From: an uncultured Granulosicoccus sp.
GTDB lineage: Bacteria > Pseudomonadota > Gammaproteobacteria > Granulosicoccales > Granulosicoccaceae
Reading direction: 5' to 3'
DNA: 64,000 nt
Assembly (NCBI GenBank): GCA_947499955.1
Contig: CANMQI010000007.1
Location: forward strand, 62,001-126,000
Shown here: positions 1 through 8,549 of the stretch, piece by piece
Position numbering within the stretch: position 1 is the first letter of the stretch
How the letters are laid out: each line of letters starts with the position of its first letter
Program-made: the position numbers and the translations under genes
The notes under the pieces: model-generated
Told to the model about the DNA's origin: nothing
The model's input: only the letters and a program-made list of their open reading frames with translations
The model's database searches: none

Positions 1-265
1 AGCGCGTTTCATCGGCGGGGTCTTCGGCACCACAGTTGGCTTGCACATGAACACTGGCTGCCAGTGACAGGCCCGAGAAATCGCCGAGGTACTGTTCCGG
101 CAGATAGCCGTGACGAAGGCTTGCCTTGCTGCCAAAGCGACCCGGGCCGGAGTCTGCGGCCAGCCAGGGAAAGGGGAAGCGCTCCAGTGGCAGGAAGTGA
201 TGATGGGCATCGACAATGTCGATGCCTTGCAGAAAGGCTGCCGCGGTATGGGTGTGCTCAGCCAT
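1..265 (-). CDS. Amidohydro_2 (COG3618) hydrolase, probable sugar lactonase, 3'-truncated by window edge
   Basis: Reading leftward from the ATG at 265 the frame stays open to base 1. The N-terminus has VDAHHHF, the HxH metal-binding strand of the amidohydrolase-2 TIM barrel, and then SVHVQANCGAEDPADETR, matching the second-strand region of COG3618 proteins. Members of this family include L-fucono- and L-rhamnono-lactonases, which open the sugar lactone made by a sugar 1-dehydrogenase. The start overlaps the end of the upstream dehydrogenase by 8 bp, so the two are translationally coupled. With the adjacent dehydratases, mutarotase and aldolase, a lactonase role is the best inference; the substrate is not proven. 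Only about 88 N-terminal residues are visible. Confidence 0.85.
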   Translation of the reverse strand, partial: MAEHTHTAAAFLQGIDIVDAHHHFLPLERFPFPWLAADSGPGRFGSKASLRHGYLPEQYLGDFSGLSLAASVHVQANCGAEDPADETR

Positions 266-1325
266 GGGTCTGCGCTGCCGGTGCCGGCCCCTGATGGTTG
301 ATCTGATGCTCGGTACCACCGGCCTTGTCGGACTGGAGGAGTGCGTGCAGTGCCTCGACAGCGCGAGCACCCACATGGCCCGGGCTCTCGTTGCGTCCCT
401 GTCCCAGAGCGATGTCGACCAGTCTGTCAGCGGGCCCCTCGCAGCTGTATTTCCACGCTTCATGCGGCACTTGAGCCACCTGAGTTTCACCGTCGGGCAG
501 TTTCAGAACCAGGCGCTGAGTTTCGATATCCAGCAGCACCGAGCCATGCTTGCCATATACCCGGATATCCACCTCGAATCCATGACCCTGCGGAACACCA
601 CAACTACCGGAGAAAACGCCGGTGGCACCGTTGTCGAAGCGAACTGCGGCGGCGTCGTGCAGGTCGATGGTGGAGGGCGCCTTGAAGGTCATTGACCGTA
701 CGGATGAGCAGCGCAGATCGGTGAGCCAGAACAGGATGCCCAGTGCATGGGACAGCTGACCGTAGGCATAACCTCCGCCCTGATCGGGAGATTCCCATGT
801 GCTGGGCTCGGGTTGAATGGCGATATGCCGCCAGTTGGCCAGTTCACCGCCGGAGAAAATGCTTCGGGTGAAGGATGCCATGTGGCAGACGACGTGTTCG
901 ATGTCGCCAATCCGGGCGATCATGTTGCGCATTTCATCCAGCCCAGGCTTGTAGTTCCAGCCATAGGCTACCAGCAACTCCCGTCCCGAGGATTCTGCTG
1001 TCTGCACCAGATCCCAGGCATCCTCAGGTTCCAGGCACATCGGCTTTTCCACCAGCACGTGGCATCCCTTTTCCAGAAAGGCCTTGGCCTGTTCATGATG
1101 CAGGTGGTGGGGTGAGGAGATGATGGCGATATCGATGTCTCGCTCCAGTACCTCACGCCAGTCTTCAGTGGCGAAGTTGAAACCGAATTCCTGGCGTATC
1201 AGCTCCAGCTCCTTCTGGCCGAGGCGACAGACCGAGTCCAGCTCTACCTCGGACCGTCTGGCCAGAACGGGAATATGCATGCGGTAGGCGAAGTGCCCCG
1301 CACCGATGATTGCTGCTTTTACCAT
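258..1325 (-). CDS. Gfo/Idh/MocA-family oxidoreductase (probable sugar 1-dehydrogenase)
   Basis: A 355-residue NAD(P)-dependent dehydrogenase. It begins MVKAAIIGAGHFA, a Rossmann GxGxxA nucleotide-binding turn, and has the family EKPMCLEP motif near residue 95, whose lysine is catalytic in this family. I chose the ATG at 1325, behind a GAGAGG ribosome site, rather than the longer frame from 1388, because the protein fold starts exactly there. The gene is coupled to the lactonase-like gene downstream. In the inferred pathway it would oxidise the aldose, after mutarotation, to the aldonolactone. The cytoplasmic location follows from the lack of a signal peptide. Substrate specificity within this family cannot be read from sequence alone. 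Confidence 0.88.
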   Translation of the reverse strand: MVKAAIIGAGHFAYRMHIPVLARRSEVELDSVCRLGQKELELIRQEFGFNFATEDWREVLERDIDIAIISSPHHLHHEQAKAFLEKGCHVLVEKPMCLEPEDAWDLVQTAESSGRELLVAYGWNYKPGLDEMRNMIARIGDIEHVVCHMASFTRSIFSGGELANWRHIAIQPEPSTWESPDQGGGYAYGQLSHALGILFWLTDLRCSSVRSMTFKAPSTIDLHDAAAVRFDNGATGVFSGSCGVPQGHGFEVDIRVYGKHGSVLLDIETQRLVLKLPDGETQVAQVPHEAWKYSCEGPADRLVDIALGQGRNESPGHVGARAVEALHALLQSDKAGGTEHQINHQGPAPAAQTHG

Positions 1326-1348
1326 TGGGTGTTGCCTCTCGAGTTGTT

Positions 1349-1547
1349 CATGTGCTTTTCCTGATTCGACGGTGATAGCCGACGTCATGCATGGCCGGTT
1401 TCTTGATGTTGCCCTCCAGGCGTTCGGTCACCAGCTGGGCGGACTGCTCGCCAATGGCGCGCCCTTGATCTGGACGCTGATCAACGACAGTCCGGATGCT
1501 CTGGACACGTCCTTGAGCGTCACTGTCCTGTTGTTCCCTGGCGTCAT
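1349..1547 (-). pseudogene. LacI-family repressor remnant with large internal deletion
   Basis: From the ATG at 1547, preceded by AAGAGAG, the reading frame gives a LacI helix-turn-helix start (VTLKDVSRASGLS) and then breaks at a stop at 1430. In another frame the same DNA reads VVDQRPDQGRAIGEQSAQL, then VTERLEG and a terminal RKST, which is the characteristic C-terminal end of LacI-family regulators. About 250 codons of the effector-binding core are therefore missing and the two ends are out of frame. The remnant sits divergently from the sugar transporter operon, the usual place of its repressor. No functional regulator can be made; a short DNA-binding peptide is conceivable but lacks most of the HTH domain. 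Confidence 0.8.
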
Positions 1548-1634
1548 GGCGATCTCTCTTTGGCAGGGGGCGTCAGCGTGAAACCGAGTCATATGCAGCC
1601 CCTCTGTAGCGAAATCGAACATGAAAAATGTAAT

Positions 1635-1650
1635 TGACATACGAACATCA
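1635..1650. promoter_or_regulatory. LacI-type operator, left copy
   Basis: TGACATACGAACATCA is an imperfect palindrome with a central CG, the hallmark of LacI-family operators. It is the near-exact inverse of the site at 1678-1693 and lies between the repressor remnant and the transporter operon. Confidence 0.6.
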
Positions 1651-1677
1651 TTTCCGTTAGGGTCAGTCTACACGCAA

Positions 1678-1693
1678 TGATATTCGTATGTCA
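1678..1693. promoter_or_regulatory. LacI-type operator, right copy
   Basis: TGATATTCGTATGTCA is a pseudo-palindrome with central CG. Its reverse complement matches the 1635-1650 site at 15 of 16 bases. The paired sites flank the putative promoter region of the transporter operon, a looping-type arrangement for the repressor that is now deleted. Confidence 0.6.
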
Positions 1694-1748
1694 TTCGTTG
1701 ATAGCAGATTTCCCGAAATCACCATTCAGGGCACAAGAGGGGGCTAGA

Positions 1749-3065
1749 ATGTCTACACCAATCAACCGCCGCAGGTTTCTGGGCGCCACAGCCGCAGCCG
1801 GCGCAGCCGCATTCCTACCGTTCGGTCGGGGCCACGCGGCCTCCGGCGAAGTATCCGTCTGGAAGTTCGGCGGAACGCCTCAGGAAATCGAAACCTGGGC
1901 ACAACGCAACGATGTCTTCTCGCAGGCCAATCCGGACATCGACCTGAAGTATTCCTACTTCAACGGACAGATTCGTCGGCAGAAGATTCTCGCCGGCTTT
2001 CAGACCAACCGAGTCGCCGATGTGGTGATTGCCTTCGGTCAGGACATTCCCGAGTTCGCAGGCTTTGGCATGTTGCAGCCGCTGGACGACATTGCCGGCA
2101 GCAGGATCGAAGGCTGGAAGGAGCGCATCGTTCCCGAGGTCTACCAATCCGGTGTTCACGAAGGCAAGCTCTACGCACTGCCAACGTATGTCGACATGGC
2201 CAGTTTTCTGGCCATCAACCTTGATGCGATGGAGGAGGCCGGATTCGACAGACCACCGGAGACCTGGGAAGAGCTGCGTGAATACGCCAAGGCGATGACC
2301 AAACCCGATCGTCCGGGCATTGCCTTTCCGGTAACGACTGCACCGGTGGATATCAATATCTTCGAAGGTCTGGCTTATGCCAACGGTGGGCGCATCTTCG
2401 ATGAGGAGACTGGCAAGGTCACACTGAACGATCCGGGCGTTGTCGATGCCCTGCAGTTGTACATCGATCTGATTGCCGATGGTTCGACGCCGGCTGCCAC
2501 CTCGATGACCGAGACCTTCTTCCGCGATACCGCCCAACTGTTCGGACAGGGGCGTTCGGCCATGTGGATCGGTCTGTCCTGGCTCAATACTCCCTGGGGT
2601 GTGAATGAGGATGTGCGCTGGACCGGTGTGCCGTTTCCACGGCCGGACAAACCCAGTGGCAGCTATGAGCCTGTCAGCGCCATCATGGATGGCACGGCCA
2701 TGCTGATGATCTCGTCCCGTGCGAAAAACCCGGAGGCGGCATTGGAATACGTTGATTTCTGGTCACAGAATCAGCAGATGGAAATCTGGGGTGGTCAGCC
2801 GGAAATTGCACGTATCCCGGCCGGCAAGGCTGCCTGGGACAACCCCGAGCTCAAGGAAGCCTGGCCCAACTGGGTGAAGTCCTACGACGCGGGCACCCTG
2901 TTCAAGGGGGGGGCTCCCATGCCGCGATTCATCGGAGTATCGGCCATCGAGTCCTCGCTGGGTACCGCGATACAACAAGCCGTGCTTGGCCAGAAGACAC
3001 CGCAGGAAGCGTTGGACGAAGCCACCGCTGGCGCACAGACGCAAATCGATCTGATTCGCGGCTGA
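1749..3065 (+). CDS. Sugar ABC transporter substrate-binding protein (family 1), Tat-exported
   Basis: A 438-residue periplasmic binding protein. The start at 1749 is chosen because it gives a clean Tat signal (RRRFLG at residues 7-12, alanine-rich core, end near GHAA) behind AGAGGGGG. The mature part begins SGEVSVWKFGG and has the extracellular solute-binding family 1 layout seen in MalE- and UgpB-like proteins. It is followed by two MalF/MalG-type permeases, so it is the specificity component of this importer. The neighbours (mutarotase, dehydratases, aldolase) point to a deoxy-sugar or sugar-acid ligand. Export by Tat rather than Sec is uncommon, but not rare, for binding proteins of this class. 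Confidence 0.9.
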   Translation: MSTPINRRRFLGATAAAGAAAFLPFGRGHAASGEVSVWKFGGTPQEIETWAQRNDVFSQANPDIDLKYSYFNGQIRRQKILAGFQTNRVADVVIAFGQDIPEFAGFGMLQPLDDIAGSRIEGWKERIVPEVYQSGVHEGKLYALPTYVDMASFLAINLDAMEEAGFDRPPETWEELREYAKAMTKPDRPGIAFPVTTAPVDINIFEGLAYANGGRIFDEETGKVTLNDPGVVDALQLYIDLIADGSTPAATSMTETFFRDTAQLFGQGRSAMWIGLSWLNTPWGVNEDVRWTGVPFPRPDKPSGSYEPVSAIMDGTAMLMISSRAKNPEAALEYVDFWSQNQQMEIWGGQPEIARIPAGKAAWDNPELKEAWPNWVKSYDAGTLFKGGAPMPRFIGVSAIESSLGTAIQQAVLGQKTPQEALDEATAGAQTQIDLIRG

Positions 3066-3095
3066 GTCTTCAACAACCCCTGGGAGGGCCCGACG

Positions 3096-3980
3096 ATGCT
3101 GCGAAGCGATCGTTTACTGGCGTATGCCATGATCTTGCCTGTCGTGATTGCTGTTCTTGCATTCGTCGTCGGGCCTACTTACAACGTGGCCACACTCAGC
3201 CTCACTCAAGTGGTGATGGGGCAGGAGCGTGGCTTCGGTACGCTCGGAAATTTCCGGGCACTGGCTGCAGACCCTGTCTTCGGATTGGTGCTGCAGAACA
3301 CCGCCATCTGGATTCTGGGCGGTACCTTGCTGTGCGTCACCGTCGGTCTTGGCGTCGGTACCTTTCTGGCCATCGATTCACGCATGACCGGCTGGCTTCG
3401 AGCACTCATTCTGTTGCCGTGGGTACTGCCCGATGTGGTCACGGCCATGGCCTGGAAGTGGATGCTGCATGGGCAGGTCGGCATCATTGGCCAGACGCTG
3501 GAATCGAGTGGCATAACCGAGGACACCATCTCCTTTCTCGGCGATCCGGATCTGGTGATGTGGATGCTGGTCATCGTCCTCATCTGGCGAAAGATGCCGC
3601 TGGTGGCGCTGATTCTCTGTGCGGCCATTCGCTCGGTGCCGGATGATCAACTGGAAGCGGCGCGCATGGATGGGGCCAATGCTGTAGAACGATTTCGCTT
3701 CGTCACCTTGCCCAATATCGCCTTTTCACTGACGGCTGTCACCGTGATCTCGATGATCTGGATTACCGCCGAGTTTGCCTTGCCGTGGATCATGACCGGG
3801 GGCGGTCCTGCCAATTCCAGTCAGATCATGGCCACCTATATCTATCAACAGAGCTTCGAATTCTTCAACTGGGGCGTTGCTTCGGCCATGTCCGTGGTCA
3901 ACCTCTTCATGCTGGCGTCCATCGTGGCCCTCTATCTGTATGTCAATCGCCGCTCCTGGGCGTCGGAGGAGTTGAAATGA
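3096..3980 (+). CDS. Carbohydrate ABC transporter permease (MalF type)
   Basis: A 294-residue integral membrane protein with about six hydrophobic helices and the cytoplasmic EAA loop (LEAARMDGANAVERFRFVTLP, around residue 188) that docks the ATPase. It starts behind GGGAGG, 30 bp after the binding-protein gene. Its stop overlaps the start of the next permease (ATGA), showing translational coupling. It forms the heteromeric transmembrane channel with the next gene product. Confidence 0.92.
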   Translation: MLRSDRLLAYAMILPVVIAVLAFVVGPTYNVATLSLTQVVMGQERGFGTLGNFRALAADPVFGLVLQNTAIWILGGTLLCVTVGLGVGTFLAIDSRMTGWLRALILLPWVLPDVVTAMAWKWMLHGQVGIIGQTLESSGITEDTISFLGDPDLVMWMLVIVLIWRKMPLVALILCAAIRSVPDDQLEAARMDGANAVERFRFVTLPNIAFSLTAVTVISMIWITAEFALPWIMTGGGPANSSQIMATYIYQQSFEFFNWGVASAMSVVNLFMLASIVALYLYVNRRSWASEELK

Positions 3981-4834
3981 ACGAGCAACCCCGTCCGCTG
4001 TACTGGCTCTTTCTCAGCCTGGTGGGGCTGGTGATTTCCATCTATGTGCTGTTCCCGGTGTTCTGGTTGTTTCTGGCCTCGTTCAAGACAGAAGCCGAGC
4101 TGGCACAACTGCCGATCACTTTCTGGCCGCAAGCCGCCACTCTTGATGCCTACACGGCGCTGTTCTCGGATACGCATCAGAAGGGGCAGTTGCTGGATTG
4201 GCCGCAACTGATCGGCAACAGCTTCTTCGTGGCCATCAGTTCCACCGTGCTGGTGCTGTTCTTCGGCACACTGGCAGGGTATGCCTTTGCTCGCTTGAGC
4301 TTTCCGGGGCGTGATCTCATTCTGGGTGGATTGCTGATCAGTCGCATGTTTCAGGGGGCCGCACTGCTGCTGCCCACCTATCGCCTGATGAGCATGCTGG
4401 GCTTGCAGGACAGTCTCATCGGACTGGTGCTGCTGTACTCGGCCTTCGGCTTGCCCTTCGCCACCTGGATCATTGCGTCCAGTCTGCGCGAGATTCCCAA
4501 GGAGCTGGAGGAGAGCGCCATGATCGATGGTGCCACTCGTCTGCAAAGCATGGTCAAGGTGGTACTGCCACTGGCCACGCCTGCATTGATTACTGCCTCC
4601 ATGTGGCACTTCGTCGGCGCCTGGTCGGAGTTTGCCTTTGCCTCCATCTTGCTCGAGTCCAATGAGCACAAGACCGTCACCATTGGTCTGGCAAGCTTTG
4701 TCGAACTGTTCACGCTCGAATTCCAGTACGTCGGCGCGGCAGCCACCATCGTGGCATTGCCCATCATGCTGGTGTTCTTCTTCGGTCAGCGCTATTTCAC
4801 CCGCGGGCTGCTGGCAGGGGCCGTCAAGGGATGA
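3977..4834 (+). CDS. Carbohydrate ABC transporter permease (MalG type)
   Basis: A 285-residue inner-membrane permease. The start at 3977 is set by the GGAGGA ribosome site and the ATGA overlap with the first permease; the frame is open further upstream, but that part is not permease-like. It opens with one strong membrane helix and carries the EAA loop (LEESAMIDGATRLQSMVKVVLP, around residues 180-200). It ends in an ATGA overlap with the dehydratase gene. It pairs with the MalF-type subunit. Confidence 0.92.
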   Translation: MNEQPRPLYWLFLSLVGLVISIYVLFPVFWLFLASFKTEAELAQLPITFWPQAATLDAYTALFSDTHQKGQLLDWPQLIGNSFFVAISSTVLVLFFGTLAGYAFARLSFPGRDLILGGLLISRMFQGAALLLPTYRLMSMLGLQDSLIGLVLLYSAFGLPFATWIIASSLREIPKELEESAMIDGATRLQSMVKVVLPLATPALITASMWHFVGAWSEFAFASILLESNEHKTVTIGLASFVELFTLEFQYVGAAATIVALPIMLVFFFGQRYFTRGLLAGAVKG

Positions 4835-5985
4835 AGATCGCCTCGATCAGCGCGCGAGCCGTGGACTGCGGCTTCAACAGACAGTCTCTGCAGACGAGTC
4901 GCGTTGCCTCGCCCATGTCCCGCTTTGTACGCTTTGCACAGGAGCGTTCAAGCTGGATGTGGCCGACAAAAAAGGTGTTTGTCTGCGTCACCGGCGAGGA
5001 TGGCAGCACCGGTTGGGGTTGCACCAATGGCGGCGAGATCGTCGAGATGATCGTGAACGAGCATCTGGCGCGCTTGCTTCATGGCGAGGACATTGACGAT
5101 CTGGCGATACTGAATGATCAGATGAGCGCCTCGCTACTGCCGTGCGATCGATCCGGGTTTGCCATGATGGCAGTGGCCGCGGTGGATATCGCACTGTGGG
5201 ATCTGAGCGCGAAGTCCGCCGGACAGTCCTTGCTGGAAAAGCTTGGCGGTTCGGCGCAGGACACCTTGCCGGTGTATGTGACCACGCAGCGGCCGGAGGC
5301 GTGCGGCGGAGGCAACTGGCGAGGCCTTAAGGCGGCAGCGCCGTATGGCCCGGAATCGGGACAACAGGGGCTCGCAGACAATATTGCCCTGATGCGACGT
5401 TTCGCTGCCGCCGCAGGGCCGGATGTGCCCATCATGATCGATGCCTTCCTGTCCTGGGATGCCGACTACACCTTGCGTTTCGCCGAAGGTGTTGCCGACT
5501 TGCCGGTGAGCTGGATAGAAGACCCGACGCCACCTCAGGACCTGGAAGCGCTGGAGAAGATACGCCGGGAGATGGATCCGTCCATCTCGCTGGCCCTGGG
5601 CAATTTTGCATTTTCATACGCCGATTGCACCGATCTGCTGCGCAGCGCTCTGGTGGATATCCTGCAACCGGATGTGGCCTGGGCAGGTGGCGTGAGCGAG
5701 GCGCTGCGCATCCTGGACCTCGCCAGTGACAATGGTGTGCCGGTCATACTGCACAACACCTGCGAGCAGCCCTGGGCACTGGCGCTGGCGGCTGCTCGAC
5801 AGAGCGATGCGCTGGTCGAGTGTGTCGACCGAGGGGAAGCATCGCCGCTTTACAGTCTGATGGGGCCATGCCCCGAATTCACTGACGGGCAGGTTGCCGT
5901 GCCTTGCGATCCGGCAGGCAATTGTCCACCACCACACGTTACCGCTGCCTTCGGGGTGGCTGTCAATCATCTGAAGGAGGGCTAG
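4831..5985 (+). CDS. Enolase-superfamily sugar-acid dehydratase, RhmD-like, with altered third metal ligand
   Basis: A 384-residue mandelate-racemase-type protein. Landmarks resemble L-rhamnonate dehydratase: YGPESG around residue 172, MIDAF with D204, WIEDP with E230, DILQPDVAWAGG with D281, and VILHNTC with H308, the expected His-Asp base dyad. At the third metal-ligand site the usual Glu (SGE in RhmD) is Asn258, in LALGNF. If active it would remove water from an aldonate to give a 2-keto-3-deoxy acid. The gene overlaps its neighbour by ATGA and stands in the transporter operon. A second, canonical dehydratase lies at 7051, so this copy may have a different substrate or altered chemistry. 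Confidence 0.85.
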   Translation: MKIASISARAVDCGFNRQSLQTSRVASPMSRFVRFAQERSSWMWPTKKVFVCVTGEDGSTGWGCTNGGEIVEMIVNEHLARLLHGEDIDDLAILNDQMSASLLPCDRSGFAMMAVAAVDIALWDLSAKSAGQSLLEKLGGSAQDTLPVYVTTQRPEACGGGNWRGLKAAAPYGPESGQQGLADNIALMRRFAAAAGPDVPIMIDAFLSWDADYTLRFAEGVADLPVSWIEDPTPPQDLEALEKIRREMDPSISLALGNFAFSYADCTDLLRSALVDILQPDVAWAGGVSEALRILDLASDNGVPVILHNTCEQPWALALAAARQSDALVECVDRGEASPLYSLMGPCPEFTDGQVAVPCDPAGNCPPPHVTAAFGVAVNHLKEG

Positions 5986-5989
5986 ACCC

Positions 5990-7051
5990 ATGGGTTCTGT
6001 CGCACTGAGAAACATCCGCAAATCCTATGGCCCTGTCGAGGTGCTGCATGGCATCGACCTTGATATACGCGATGGCGAATTCACCGTACTCGTCGGTCCT
6101 TCGGGTTGCGGGAAGTCCACGCTGCTGCGATCGATTGCCGGGCTGGAGACCATCACCGGGGGTGACATCTGCATCGACGAAACGGTGATCAACGGATTGG
6201 CGCCGAAAGAGCGAAACATCGCGATGGTGTTTCAGAACTATGCCCTGTACCCGCATATGAGTGTGGCGAAGAACATGGGTTTTTCGCTGCGACTGGCCAA
6301 GGAGTCGCAGGCAGAGATCGATCGCAAGGTGAATGCGGCCGCTGCCATTCTGGATCTGACCGATTTGCTCGATCGCTATCCGCGCCAGTTGTCCGGAGGC
6401 CAGCGGCAGCGGGTTGCCATGGGACGAGCCATTGTGCGAGACCCCAAGGTCTTCCTGTTCGATGAGCCGCTGTCCAACCTGGATGCGAAGTTGCGCGTGC
6501 AGATGCGCTCGGAAATCAAGGAGCTGCATCAGCGCCTGAAGACCACCACGGTATACGTCACGCATGACCAGATCGAAGCCATGACCATGGCGGATCGCAT
6601 CGTGGTGATGCGAGGAGGGCAGATAGAACAGATCGGCTCGCCACTGGAGCTGTACGACAACCCTGCCAGCGTCTTTGTCGCAGGCTTCATCGGCTCGCCC
6701 TCGATGAATTTCATCAAGGCCACCGCGAAGGGTGATGAACTGGTACTGGACACGCAGGAGTCGCTGGGGCAGGCACCGGTTTCTCTGGCCAATGCACGTG
6801 AGCTCATCGCCGGCTTTCGTCCGGAAGACATACGGTTGTCGAATGAGGGTGTTGCGGCCAAGGTTGCGCTCATCGAGCCGACCGGTGCAGAAACCCAGCT
6901 GGTACTGCGAATCGGTGGCGAATCGATCATCATGACAACCCGTGATCGCATCTCGCTTGCCCCGGGTGATCAGGTGCATTTCTCGATCTCTGCAGGCAAG
7001 CTTCACTGCTTTGACGCGGAGAGCGAACAGACGATGTCAGGGTCTGTCTGA
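5990..7051 (+). CDS. Sugar ABC transporter ATPase (MsmX/UgpC/MalK type)
   Basis: A 353-residue ATP-binding subunit. It has Walker A (GPSGCGKST, near residue 38), the Q-loop ([11 protein letters not shown]), signature LSGGQRQR, Walker B with [12 protein letters not shown] and the H-loop THDQ. After residue 240 comes the C-terminal MOP/OB-fold domain typical of CUT1 ATPases. It energises the permease pair encoded upstream. Its stop shares one base with the next start (TGATG). The insertion of the ATPase between the two dehydratase genes shows that transport and catabolism are co-expressed. Confidence 0.93.
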   Translation: MGSVALRNIRKSYGPVEVLHGIDLDIRDGEFTVLVGPSGCGKSTLLRSIAGLETITGGDICIDETVINGLAPKERNIAMVFQNYALYPHMSVAKNMGFSLRLAKESQAEIDRKVNAAAAILDLTDLLDRYPRQLSGGQRQRVAMGRAIVRDPKVFLFDEPLSNLDAKLRVQMRSEIKELHQRLKTTTVYVTHDQIEAMTMADRIVVMRGGQIEQIGSPLELYDNPASVFVAGFIGSPSMNFIKATAKGDELVLDTQESLGQAPVSLANARELIAGFRPEDIRLSNEGVAAKVALIEPTGAETQLVLRIGGESIIMTTRDRISLAPGDQVHFSISAGKLHCFDAESEQTMSGSV

Positions 7052-8214
7052 TGAAGATCACGGATGTCAGGGTGATTCGCTTTCGCACGCATGCGGATCG
7101 CTGGGATATCGGGCATGCGCGACTGAAGCCGCAGGCCGAAGTGCATCAGACAATCACGTGCATCGATACCGATGAAGGGGTGAGCGGTTATTTCCTGGGC
7201 GGTGGCAAACACGGTGATCAGGACGGCATGTCATTCGACGAACAGCGCCTGGTCGAAGGGCGTGTCCGTGATCTCCTGCTCGGTGAGGACCCGTTCGATC
7301 GCGAAGCGGTCTGGAAATTGATGTGGGTGGCCAATCTGTCGGAAGTCGTACAGAGCGTCATCGATTGCGCGCTCTGGGATCTGGCCGGGCGCTACGCCGG
7401 CTTGCCGGTGTACAAGCTGATGGGCGCGGCCCGCGACAAGGTGCCGGCCTACGCCTCGACCTATCCCAATATCGGTCAACCGTCAGCGTATGCCGATCAT
7501 GCCCTGGCCTGTCGCAATGAGGGTTACCAGGCCTACAAGATTCATCCTCATTACTTCTGGAACCCTGACACCGGCAAGCCGACCAAGGGGCGGCCGTCCA
7601 ATATTCGCGCCGACATCGAGACCATCAATCTGGTGCGCGAAGCCGTGGGGCCGGACATGGTATTGATGTACGACGTCTGGGGCACCTATCACACGATCGA
7701 AGAGACCATCAAGGTCGGCCGGGAACTGGAGAAGAACGATTTCTACTGGTTCGAGCATCCGATGCCCGAATACCGTGTGGAGAGCTATGTGCGCCTGTGC
7801 AGGGAATTGTCCATCCCGATACTGGCCCCGGAAATTGCCGCCGGTGGGGTTTTTACCCGCGCTGAGTGGATTCTGCGCGGTGCGTCGGACATGAGTCGCA
7901 TGGACATCAGGCGCGGCGGGGTCACGGGCTGCCGCAAGACAGCGGTGGTTTGCGAAGCCTTCGGTCAGCGCTGCGAGATTCACATGGCAGGCTGGGGCAA
8001 TCTGCAGGTCATGGGGGCGACGTCTGAGGACACCAGCGAGTGGTACGAGAAGGGACTGCTGGCCCCCGGCGTCGACTACGATGCTCCGCATCCCTATCTG
8101 AAACGCAACTGCGACCCCATGGATGCGGAAGGTTATGTAGCGCTTCCCCAGGCGCCCGGTCTGGGTTACGAGATCATCTGGGATCACATCAACGATAACC
8201 GGATAGACTCATGA
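7051..8214 (+). CDS. Mandelate racemase/enolase-superfamily dehydratase (sugar acid)
   Basis: A 387-residue enolase-superfamily enzyme with all expected acidic metal ligands visible: Asp in LMYDVWG, Glu in WFEHPMP and Glu in LAPEIAAGG. The C-terminal barrel shows RMDIRRGGVTG and IHMAGWGN, the likely His general base. It is expected to dehydrate a sugar acid to a 2-keto-3-deoxy sugar acid, which the aldolase at 8546 could split. It begins in overlap with the ATPase stop and ends in an ATGA overlap with the mutarotase gene. The exact substrate cannot be assigned from sequence. Confidence 0.88.
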   Translation: MKITDVRVIRFRTHADRWDIGHARLKPQAEVHQTITCIDTDEGVSGYFLGGGKHGDQDGMSFDEQRLVEGRVRDLLLGEDPFDREAVWKLMWVANLSEVVQSVIDCALWDLAGRYAGLPVYKLMGAARDKVPAYASTYPNIGQPSAYADHALACRNEGYQAYKIHPHYFWNPDTGKPTKGRPSNIRADIETINLVREAVGPDMVLMYDVWGTYHTIEETIKVGRELEKNDFYWFEHPMPEYRVESYVRLCRELSIPILAPEIAAGGVFTRAEWILRGASDMSRMDIRRGGVTGCRKTAVVCEAFGQRCEIHMAGWGNLQVMGATSEDTSEWYEKGLLAPGVDYDAPHPYLKRNCDPMDAEGYVALPQAPGLGYEIIWDHINDNRIDS

Positions 8215-8549
8215 GCCTCTATCGCCGGGCCTGGACGATGCAACTGACGGAAGGTTCGGAAGCCGCCTATGAGGCCGCGCATGCCGAGATCTGGCCAGAA
8301 CTGCGAGAACAGATGAGCGCCAATGGCATCGTGCGCTTCTTTCTGTACCGCTCTGGCACCACGATCTTTGCCTTCCAGGAACGCGAGCAGCCATTCGACT
8401 CCAGCACAGCGCCCCCCAGCGACATCACACGCCGTTGGTGGCGCAGGATGGCGCCGTTGATGGAGACAAGAGGCGACGATCAACAACCGGTGCACACGGA
8501 ATTACGTGAGGTTTTTGCACTGGAAACCACGACGGAGAAAGATTCATGA
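8211..8549 (+). CDS. rhaM: L-rhamnose mutarotase family protein
   Basis: A 112-residue member of the L-rhamnose mutarotase (DUF718/RhaM) family. The dimeric alpha/beta-barrel family markers are present: an AHAEIWPELR stretch near residue 27, RFFLYRSG, RRWWRRM and a C-terminal ELREVFAL strand. RhaM interconverts alpha and beta anomers of L-rhamnose. Its presence, overlapping both neighbours by four bases, is the best single clue that this operon handles L-rhamnose or a similar 6-deoxy sugar. It acts in the cytoplasm just after uptake. Confidence 0.88.
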   Translation: MSLYRRAWTMQLTEGSEAAYEAAHAEIWPELREQMSANGIVRFFLYRSGTTIFAFQEREQPFDSSTAPPSDITRRWWRRMAPLMETRGDDQQPVHTELREVFALETTTEKDS

